Below are positions 1 to 5,151 of a stretch of DNA of 7,374 nt, in pieces; position 1 is the first letter of the stretch, and the number at the start of each line of letters is the position of its first letter. The translations under genes and the position numbers were made by a program. The stretch is from positions 1 through 7,374 of the forward strand of contig CALIZJ010000115.1 in NCBI GenBank assembly GCA_938028845.1, read 5' to 3'. The stretch comes from an uncultured Blautia sp. (lineage in GTDB: Bacteria; Bacillota; Clostridia; Lachnospirales; Lachnospiraceae). The notes beneath the pieces were generated by a model, which saw nothing but the letters and a program-made list of their open reading frames with translations, ran no database searches and was not told the origin of the DNA.

Positions 1-39
1 AGGGTCTATGCCCTATGGAGGATACTCCTGCCGGCTACA
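1..39. other. DNA beyond the 3' end of the insertion sequence
   Basis: This short edge sequence has no coding potential that I can support. It contains two small hairpins: AGGG/CCCT at 1-4 and 11-14, and GGAG/CTCC at 17-20 and 25-28. It is probably host DNA next to the IS110-type element, but the exact element boundary is unknown, so part of it may still belong to the element. Confidence 0.3.
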
Positions 40-56
40 GCTCTTGTTTGTGTTTT

Positions 57-72
57 GATTATTTACTGACCT
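57..72 (+). repeat. Inverted repeat near the 3' end of the IS
   Basis: GATTATTTACTGACCT here matches the complement of 1725-1739 (GATTATTACTGACCT) with a single one-base gap. The ten bases TTACTGACCT are identical in both. The two copies face each other across the recombinase gene, as expected for IS1111-type subterminal repeats. Confidence 0.7.
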
Positions 73-253
73 AATCGGTTCCGTACAGCACTCATTCAGT
101 GGACGCTACGCTGTACCTCCCCTTCGTCGGTCTTCTGATGACAGGGATTCCTTTTCCCCGTCTCCTTCGGGTTCCTTTCCAGAACCCTGCTCAGTTCCAG
201 ACGTTTCTGCAACTCAGCAGGATTCTGGAATTCTTCTTTTCTGATCTGTTCGA
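73..253 (-). ncRNA. Candidate bridge RNA region of the IS110/IS1111 element
   Basis: This non-coding stretch lies between the recombinase stop and the 3' inverted repeat. On the minus strand it begins with a very strong hairpin: arms 230-211 and 196-177 match at 18 of 20 positions (one of the two differences is a G-U pair), around a 14-base loop. After about 60 unpaired or weakly paired bases comes a second stem, GTACAGC/GCTGTAC (116-110 and 89-83), enclosing a large internal loop and a small inner stem (100-98 with 92-90). A 5' stem-loop followed by stems with large internal loops is the general plan of bridge RNAs, and IS1111-type elements carry theirs on this side. I could not identify guide sequences complementary to the flanks by eye. 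The RNA ends and promoter are unknown. Confidence 0.45.
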
Positions 254-1684
254 TTACGCTGCTGCTGTCTGTACATTCTCTGGATACCGGATATCCTTCA
301 ACAGTTTCTCAGGATCGTACGGTTTCCCTGTCTTCAGCATCGTATAGATCACACGAAGCAGCTTACATGCGATCACCATCAGTGACTGCATCTTCTGGAG
401 CGCATTTCCCGCCCGCGTTGTATAGTGGGCATGGATCCATCTATATTCTTCTCCATGTCCCACCGCTGACCGGGCTGCCTGAAACAGCCAGTACCTCAGC
501 CTTTTGCGTCCTCTATGGCTGATCCTGGTCTCTCCTTTATGCTTTCCGGAACTGCATGACACCAGCCCCAGTCCGCTCAGTTTCTGCAGCTCTTTTGCAT
601 CGTCAAACCGGGAAATATCTCCCATTTCCGCAAGGATCCCGGAAAGGATCTTCACGCCGATCCCCGGTATCTCCAACACATTTTCCGCATGGGGGATCTC
701 CCTGCATTTCTCATTCAGTCTGTTTTCTATTTCTGCAAGCTCTTCATCCAGTTCCATGATCTTCTCTGCGAACCACCGTACGGCTTCCCTTCCGGCTGCT
801 GTACCATCTTTCAGCCCTATGCTCGTTTCTGCATACTTTACGATCTCAGACGCCCTGCTGTAGCCGCGTCCTCTCAGCTTTGCCTGGTGCCAGATCTCTC
901 GGATCCCTTCTCCTCCCAGTTTCAGGATGTCCTCCGGAAACGGCGCTTCCTTCAGGACTGCCATACAGAAAGCCCCATCTATTTTTCCGAATGCGTCCTT
1001 ATATTCCGGAAAATAGATCTTCATCTCCCTGTGCAGCCGGTTCATGCTCCGGTTCCGGTCCTCTGTCAACTGTTCCCGGAACATGGAAAGTCTCCGCAGT
1101 TCCGCGTATACTTTTTCCGGCAGATACGGCATGCCATAGTTTCCATCCTTCACAAGGTTTGCAATCAGCTTCGGATCCTTCCTGTCATCTTTCTGCTGGC
1201 TGTTATCCTCCAGCTCCTTCGTCTGTTTTACCGCATAAGGGTTCACCTGCACGACACTGATCCCATTTGATACCATCCATGCCGCAAGGCAGAACCAGTA
1301 ATGACCGGTCGGCTCAAGTCCTAAGACAATCTGCTTCTTATCGTTTGAAGCTGCCAGCTGCACTGCCCAGTCATGGGCTTTCTGAAATCCCTCCGCATTG
1401 TTATCAAATGCAAGGGCCTTCCTGCTCAGCTCCCTGCCCCTTGTATCAATTGCTCTGACATAATGTGTCTCACTGCCAATGTCACATCCAAGGATCAGCA
1501 TATCATCGTCAATGAAAGAGAGCTTATCATTTTTGCTGAATTTCCCCTGAGTCTCAAGATCTCTCCAGGTGAAGGATTTCATCTCACTGAGTATTCGGTT
1601 TGCTTTTTCTACCATCTCCCTCTGTTCCTGTACATTCATCACAGAATTGACTTGATTATTTGTTCGTTTTGTTTTACTATTCAT
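254..1684 (-). CDS. IS110-family DEDD recombinase (transposase)
   Basis: This 476-aa protein has the two-domain architecture of IS110 recombinases, which move a circular element by RNA-guided recombination. The N-terminal RuvC-like DEDD domain shows D68 (GCDIG), E124 (LGLEPTGHYW), D167 and D170 (KDDRKDPKLIA). The C-terminal Transposase_20 domain begins around residue 335 with a helix-hairpin-helix-like VLEIPGIG. It contains SCSSGKHKGETRISHRGRKR at 376-395, where S378 or S379 is the likely nucleophile by family analogy. A Glu-rich helical stretch at about 300-330 probably forms the linker coiled coil. Roughly 60 residues precede the first beta strand, longer than in many IS110 proteins. The ATG start is supported by AGAGG eight bases upstream. 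No frameshift or stop interrupts it and all DEDD residues are present, so it looks intact. The ribosome-binding site lies inside a hairpin (separate entry). Confidence 0.93.
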   Translation of the reverse strand: MNSKTKRTNNQVNSVMNVQEQREMVEKANRILSEMKSFTWRDLETQGKFSKNDKLSFIDDDMLILGCDIGSETHYVRAIDTRGRELSRKALAFDNNAEGFQKAHDWAVQLAASNDKKQIVLGLEPTGHYWFCLAAWMVSNGISVVQVNPYAVKQTKELEDNSQQKDDRKDPKLIANLVKDGNYGMPYLPEKVYAELRRLSMFREQLTEDRNRSMNRLHREMKIYFPEYKDAFGKIDGAFCMAVLKEAPFPEDILKLGGEGIREIWHQAKLRGRGYSRASEIVKYAETSIGLKDGTAAGREAVRWFAEKIMELDEELAEIENRLNEKCREIPHAENVLEIPGIGVKILSGILAEMGDISRFDDAKELQKLSGLGLVSCSSGKHKGETRISHRGRKRLRYWLFQAARSAVGHGEEYRWIHAHYTTRAGNALQKMQSLMVIACKLLRVIYTMLKTGKPYDPEKLLKDIRYPENVQTAAA

Positions 1685-1689
1685 TTCAG

Positions 1690-1757
1690 ATACCTCTTGT
1701 GTTTTTAGATTTTACCAACTCGCCAGGTCAGTAATAATCTAAATTTACTTGAGGTAT
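1690..1757 (-). promoter_or_regulatory. Hairpin masking the transposase ribosome-binding site
   Basis: Arms 1757-1736 and 1711-1690 (minus-strand order) pair at 17 of 22 positions, with two perfect blocks of 7 and 8 bp around a weak centre and a 24-base loop. The Shine-Dalgarno AGAGG of the recombinase (1697-1693) lies in the second arm and is paired with CCTC of the first. Only a transcript that begins upstream of 1757 contains both arms. IS10 and IS50 are known to block translation from read-through transcripts in a similar way; applying that here is inference. Confidence 0.55.
1725..1739 (-). repeat. Inverted repeat near the 5' end of the IS
   Basis: Read on the minus strand this is GATTATTACTGACCT, the partner of the repeat at 57-72. 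It lies 41 bases upstream of the recombinase start codon and falls mostly in the loop of the RBS-masking hairpin. Confidence 0.7.
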
Positions 1758-1770
1758 TTTCTTTGGTCAA
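1742..1770 (-). promoter_or_regulatory. Candidate transposase promoter
   Basis: On the minus strand, TTGACC (1770-1765) and TAAATT (1747-1742) are separated by exactly 17 bases. This matches five of six -35 bases and four of six -10 bases. Initiation about seven bases further on would fall near 1735, inside the loop of the hairpin at 1690-1757, so the transcript would lack the distal hairpin arm. Confidence 0.5.
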
Positions 1771-1800
1771 CTCCTTGATTTAAAGTATACAGGAAGCTTT

Positions 1801-2649
1801 CTAAATTTTCTTATATTGTCCGGGGGTTATCCCTTTATATTTTTTAAAGGTCCGGATAAAATAGCTCAGATCATTAAATCCGTTCCGATAAGCAATTTCC
1901 GTAATAGAATCATCTGTAGTGGTAAGCTGATAGCATGCCTGCTCGATTCTCTGGTGATTCAGATAATCCATAGGAGTCTGATGAGTCATTTCTGCAAAGA
2001 AACGGCAGAAATATTTAGGGGACATGGAAACGGAAGCGGAAAGCTGCTGCAGGGTAAGAGGGGAGGCATAATTATGTTCAATAAATTCCAGTACCTGTTT
2101 CAGCTGAAGGATGCGCTTATAATCCCGTCTGGTTTTGGCAACACTGTTTAAATAGTAATGATTACCAAAAATGATACCAAAAAAGTGGTAAAATTGTCCA
2201 ATCACTGTCAGTTCATATCCTGGCTCTCTGTGCCAGAAGGAGTCGAAGATGCTGTTTACTGTATTCTGAATCTCCGGATATTTTTCTGTAAAGTGGTGAT
2301 AGATCATAATTTCCTGATGGATGATTTTCTGCATGTAGCCGGAGCAAAGAGAGCTTTGTTTTAAAAAGGCATTGATGTCGAAAACAATGCATTGATATAC
2401 ACATGCAGAAGGAATTCCTGAGTGGAGGATGCCGCTATGTATAAAAATAATATCTCCCGGGACTGCTGTGAAACTTTTTTCGTCTAAAGTGACGGTAAGC
2501 GTTCCGGTGAGAATGCGAATGATTTCATATTCTACATGCCAGTGATAAGACATTACATAGCGGGGATGATTTTTATCAATATGGTGAAATTCAAAGGGAA
2601 AATCATAGGTTCCTCTGGGGTGGTTCTCGTTTTGACCTAAATCGTGCAA
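1801..2649 (-). CDS. AraC-family transcriptional regulator, probable regulator of the divergent fucI
   Basis: This 282-aa protein has the usual AraC/XylS plan. An N-terminal cupin-type sensing domain covers about residues 15-95; HWHVEYE at 36-42 and the PGDIIFIHSGILHS stretch near 64-77 are typical of the small-molecule barrel. The C-terminal domain (about 182-282) has two helix-turn-helix units, TLQQLSASVSMSPKYFCRFF near 199-218 and ITEIAYRNGFNDLSYFIRTF near 249-268, ending with the family signature KKYKGITPGQYKK. The start is TTG at 2649-2647, fixed by a perfect AGGAGG eight bases upstream; no in-frame ATG is as well placed. It is transcribed divergently from fucI, which suggests control by L-fucose or a related sugar. 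The ligand is not visible in the sequence. No intrinsic terminator is seen before the IS that follows. Confidence 0.92.
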   Translation of the reverse strand: MHDLGQNENHPRGTYDFPFEFHHIDKNHPRYVMSYHWHVEYEIIRILTGTLTVTLDEKSFTAVPGDIIFIHSGILHSGIPSACVYQCIVFDINAFLKQSSLCSGYMQKIIHQEIMIYHHFTEKYPEIQNTVNSIFDSFWHREPGYELTVIGQFYHFFGIIFGNHYYLNSVAKTRRDYKRILQLKQVLEFIEHNYASPLTLQQLSASVSMSPKYFCRFFAEMTHQTPMDYLNHQRIEQACYQLTTTDDSITEIAYRNGFNDLSYFIRTFKKYKGITPGQYKKI

Positions 2650-2663
2650 AAATAAATCCTCCT
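2647..2663 (-). promoter_or_regulatory. Ribosome-binding site that sets a TTG start for the AraC-type gene
   Basis: A full AGGAGG (2663-2658, minus strand) stands eight bases before TTG at 2649-2647. This ideal spacing is the reason for choosing TTG over any internal ATG. Confidence 0.8.
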
Positions 2664-2693
2664 ATTAAAATAAATTCTAACTATTTCTTTTGT

Positions 2694-2706
2694 CTTTCCG
2701 GGAAAG
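2694..2706. repeat. 13-bp palindrome in the leader of the AraC-type gene
   Basis: CTTTCC-G-GGAAAG is a perfect dyad. TCCGGGAA inside it (2697-2704) recurs as a direct repeat at 2710-2717. It lies in the transcribed leader of the AraC-type gene, upstream of its RBS. It could be an operator half-site or a weak RNA hairpin; no function can be assigned. Confidence 0.3.
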
Positions 2707-2732
2707 CTATCCGGGAAGAGCACTCTGCGGAG

Positions 2733-2760
2733 AAAAGTGCGCTGGAAAATGGAAAAAGTG
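2733..2760 (+). promoter_or_regulatory. Direct repeat with 21-bp phasing, candidate AraC-type operator
   Basis: AAAAGTG occurs at 2733-2739 and again at 2754-2760, exactly 21 bp apart, so the two copies fall on the same face of the helix. AraC-family proteins commonly bind direct half-sites about two turns apart. The pair lies roughly 65-95 bp upstream of the predicted fucI start site and just downstream of the predicted start of the AraC-type gene. It could therefore serve both activation of fucI and self-repression. Confidence 0.35.
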
Positions 2761-2781
2761 AATATTGTCCTATTATTTGCT

Positions 2782-2811
2782 ATTATAACACAAGTATTTT
2801 TCTCTTTTCAA
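2782..2811 (-). promoter_or_regulatory. Promoter of the AraC-type gene
   Basis: On the minus strand, TTGAAA (2811-2806) is followed after 18 bases by a consensus TATAAT (2787-2782). A TG one base before it makes an extended -10. Initiation near 2775 gives a leader of about 125 bases. It overlaps the region where a fucI -35 would lie. Confidence 0.6.
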
Positions 2812-2814
2812 TCG

Positions 2815-2820
2815 TATAAT
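2815..2820 (+). promoter_or_regulatory. Candidate fucI -10 box without a good -35
   Basis: A perfect TATAAT lies here, but the 17-18-base position upstream (around 2791-2797) holds only CAAGTAT, unlike TTGACA. A consensus -10 with a poor -35 is what an activator-dependent promoter looks like, consistent with control by the divergent AraC-type protein. Initiation near 2827 would give a leader of about 140 bases. Confidence 0.45.
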
Positions 2821-2837
2821 AAACCTATAAACGGCGG

Positions 2838-2886
2838 ACATGGATTTTAGAAGTTGAGAGACTGCTTAAACGGAAAAATTCCATGT
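2838..2886 (+). promoter_or_regulatory. Hairpin in the fucI leader
   Basis: ACATGGATTTT (2838-2848) pairs with AAAATTCCATGT (2875-2886) through 11 pairs with one bulge, enclosing a 26-base loop. It is followed by the 8-bp palindrome GTACGTAC (2885-2892). A second weak stem-loop is formed by GCCAG/CTGGC (2900-2904 and 2929-2933) around TTTTC/GAAAA. No U-tract follows, so it is not a terminator. It may stabilise the mRNA. Confidence 0.35.
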
Positions 2887-2968
2887 ACGTACAGCGGCAG
2901 CCAGATTTTCCTATTGAAAAAGGACAGGCTGGCAGAACCAAAATATAAAGTATGGAGGTATTTAAATT

Positions 2969-4765
2969 ATGGCAAAAAGCAGATTAGTCGGTGATTACCC
3001 GGTAATTGGAATCAGACCTACCATTGATGGAAGAAGAGGCGCTTTAGACGTAAGAGGTTCTCTGGAAGAGCAGACCATGAACATGGCAAAGTCTGCAGCA
3101 AAATTATTCGAAGAAAATCTGAAGTATTCCAATGGCGAGCCAGTAAAGGTTGTTATTGCAGATACCACGATCGGACGTGTGGGCGAAGCAGCAGCCTGTG
3201 CAGATAAATTCAGAAAAGCAGGAGTAGACATTACACTTACTGTGACACCATGCTGGTGCTACGGCGCTGAGACCATGGATATGGATCCGCAGACCATCAA
3301 GGCTGTATGGGGATTCAATGGTACAGAAAGACCTGGCGCTGTATACCTTGCATCCGTTCTTGCTACCCACGCACAGAAGGGACTTCCGGCTTTCGGTATT
3401 TATGGACATGACGTTTGCGAAGCAGACGACACTTCCATTCCGGAAGACGTAAAAGAAAAACTCTTAAGATTCGGCCGCGCAGCAGTTGCAGCAGCTACCA
3501 TGAGAGGAAAATCCTACTTACAGATCGGTTCCGTTACTATGGGTATCGGCGGATCCATCATCGATCCGGATTTCATCGAGTCTTATCTGGGTATGCGTGT
3601 TGAGTCTATCGACGAGGTAGAGATCATCCGCCGTATGACAGAAGGCATCTATGATCATGCAGAATTCGAAAAAGCTCTCGCATGGGCAAAAGAAACCTGC
3701 CAGATCGGCTTTGACAAAAACCCGCCTGAATTACAGATGACAGAACAGCAGAAAGAAGAGCAGTTCGAGTTCGTTGTAAAGATGGCTGTTATCATTCAGG
3801 AATTAATGAACGGCTGCGACAAGCTGGATCCGAAATTCTCTGAAGAAGCAATCGGACACAACGCACTGGCAGCAGGTTTCCAGGGACAGAGACAGTGGAC
3901 AGACTTCTATCCAAACGGAGACTTTGCAGAAGCAGTCCTGAATACATCCTTCGACTGGAACGGCGCAAGAGAGCCGTACATCCTTGCTACAGAGAACGAT
4001 GTTCTCAACGGTCTGGGCATGATGTTCATGAAACTTCTTACCAACCGTGCACAGATGTTCGCAGATGTTCGTACATACTGGAGCCCGGAAGCTGTTAAGA
4101 AGGCTACCGGATATGATGTAGAAGGCGTTGCAAAAGAAAACGGCGGATTTATCCATCTGATCAACTCCGGTGCATGCTGCCTGGATGCAAACGGAGAAGC
4201 TAAGGATGAAAACGGCAACGCTGTTATGAAAGAATGGTGGAATGTTACAGAAGCAGATCAGAAAGCTATCATGGGCGCTACTACCTGGAACGCAGCAGAC
4301 AACGGATATTTCCGCGGCGGCGGATTCTCATCCAGATTTGAGACAAAATCTCAGATGCCAGCTACTATGATCCGTCTGAACCTTGTAAAAGGCTTAGGAC
4401 CGGTTCTCCAGATCGCAGAAGGCTGGACAGTAGCACTTCCGGAAGAAGTTTCCGACAAGCTTTGGAAACGTACCGACTATACATGGCCATGTACTTGGTT
4501 TGCACCAAGATGCGACGGCAAGGAAGGCGCATTCAAGACAGCATACGATGTTATGAACAACTGGGGCGCAAACCATGGCGCGATCTCCTATGGACATATC
4601 GGTGCAGATTTGATTACAATGTGCTCCATGCTTCGTATTCCTGTATGCATGCATAACGTTCCGGAAGAAAAAATCTTCCGTCCGGCAGCATGGAATGCAT
4701 TTGGAATGGACAAAGAAGGCGCAGACTTCAGAGCATGCAAGAACTACGGACCTCTTTACAAATAA
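2969..4765 (+). CDS. fucI: L-fucose isomerase
   Basis: This 598-aa cytoplasmic enzyme converts L-fucose to L-fuculose, the first step of fucose breakdown; family members usually also act on D-arabinose. Length and sequence fit the E. coli enzyme (591 aa) along the whole chain, for example GQRQWTDFYPNGD, SSRFETKS, GLGPVLQIAEGW and the C-terminal CKNYGPLYK. The Mn2+-binding residues E337, D361 and H528 of the E. coli enzyme correspond to E342 (ATEND), D366 (FADVRT) and H536 (WGANHG), so it should be active. The ATG follows GGAGG with ten bases of spacing. It is transcribed divergently from an AraC-type regulator and terminates directly downstream. No fuculokinase, fuculose-1-phosphate aldolase or permease gene is adjacent, which is unusual for a fucose operon. 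Confidence 0.97.
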   Translation: MAKSRLVGDYPVIGIRPTIDGRRGALDVRGSLEEQTMNMAKSAAKLFEENLKYSNGEPVKVVIADTTIGRVGEAAACADKFRKAGVDITLTVTPCWCYGAETMDMDPQTIKAVWGFNGTERPGAVYLASVLATHAQKGLPAFGIYGHDVCEADDTSIPEDVKEKLLRFGRAAVAAATMRGKSYLQIGSVTMGIGGSIIDPDFIESYLGMRVESIDEVEIIRRMTEGIYDHAEFEKALAWAKETCQIGFDKNPPELQMTEQQKEEQFEFVVKMAVIIQELMNGCDKLDPKFSEEAIGHNALAAGFQGQRQWTDFYPNGDFAEAVLNTSFDWNGAREPYILATENDVLNGLGMMFMKLLTNRAQMFADVRTYWSPEAVKKATGYDVEGVAKENGGFIHLINSGACCLDANGEAKDENGNAVMKEWWNVTEADQKAIMGATTWNAADNGYFRGGGFSSRFETKSQMPATMIRLNLVKGLGPVLQIAEGWTVALPEEVSDKLWKRTDYTWPCTWFAPRCDGKEGAFKTAYDVMNNWGANHGAISYGHIGADLITMCSMLRIPVCMHNVPEEKIFRPAAWNAFGMDKEGADFRACKNYGPLYK

Positions 4766-4811
4766 TTGGCGCTGTAGTAAAAGAGCCTGCGTAAGCAGCA
4801 GAAAAAAGACA

Positions 4812-4842
4812 AGTCCCCTGGATTTTCCAGGGGACTATTTTT
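4812..4842 (+). terminator. Intrinsic terminator of fucI
   Basis: AGTCCCCTGG (4812-4821) and CCAGGGGACT (4827-4836) form a perfect 10-bp GC-rich stem with a 5-base loop, followed by ATTTTTAT. It lies 46 bases after the fucI stop, so fucI appears to be transcribed alone. Confidence 0.93.
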
Positions 4843-5029
4843 ATCCAATACTATAAAAACGGTTTTGCGGAAGAATGTTTGACTGCTTTTGGCAATACAG
4901 CAACAGACGCTGCTTTACAAAGGCGTATTGGTTATTGGAGCATATTCGGCAGCAGCTATGGGAAAAGTGCGGGGGATAACATGCATCCAATTTAACGGAT
5001 TTTGTCGATAATTTTGTATAAAAAGGGTA
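4843..5029. other. Intergenic stretch with no supported gene
   Basis: I see no RNA gene, operator or supported coding sequence here. A 34-codon ATG frame (4875-4979) lacks a ribosome-binding site. A second overlapping frame stays open for about 45 codons without a credible start and resembles nothing I know. Either could be a decayed remnant. Confidence 0.4.
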
Positions 5030-5058
5030 TTATCATTTGCTGTTTGGTGTGTTAAAAT
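5030..5058 (+). promoter_or_regulatory. Candidate promoter of the SH3-domain protein
   Basis: TTATCA (5030-5035) and TAAAAT (5053-5058) are 17 bases apart, matching four of six and five of six consensus bases. The predicted start near 5065 leaves a leader of about 87 bases. That leader contains GGGAGG (5100-5105) with no start codon at normal spacing and a small GACAG/CTGTC hairpin. Confidence 0.4.
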
Positions 5059-5151
5059 GGAAATGCACAGGAAATCCTGGGTGATCAGTAAATATTATAG
5101 GGAGGACAGTAAAAAGCTGTCTGATGAAAGGAAAGATTGAAGGGGAATTCT

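Larger units (their letters stand above)
40..1757 (-). mobile_element. IS110-superfamily insertion sequence, IS1111-like layout
   Basis: The element consists of a single DEDD recombinase gene on the minus strand, with related sequences at both ends in opposite orientation. The best-conserved part of these end repeats is GATTATTTACTGACCT at 57-72 and its near-complement at 1725-1739. Outside them, weaker similarity continues to about 41 on one side and 1757 on the other. The 5' non-coding side is short and the 3' side is long and structured, as in the IS1111 subgroup, which has subterminal inverted repeats and a 3' bridge RNA. IS110 elements generally make no target-site duplication, so none is expected. 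The limits given are estimates with an error of perhaps 15-20 bases on each side. The element sits just behind the araC-type gene and does not disrupt it. Confidence 0.75.

Noticed and set aside
99..347. Plus-strand open frame of 82 codons overlapping the IS end
   Set aside because: It overlaps the structured non-coding end and the recombinase gene on the opposite strand, has no ribosome-binding site and shows no recognisable domain.
689..1270. Plus-strand open frame of 193 codons opposite the recombinase
   Set aside because: It is antisense to a clear IS110 coding sequence, and its Cys/Phe/Pro/Leu-rich composition is typical of a shadow frame.
4875..4979. 34-codon ATG frame between fucI and the SH3-domain gene
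   Set aside because: No Shine-Dalgarno sequence precedes it, it matches no known small protein, and an overlapping frame is open for equally long.
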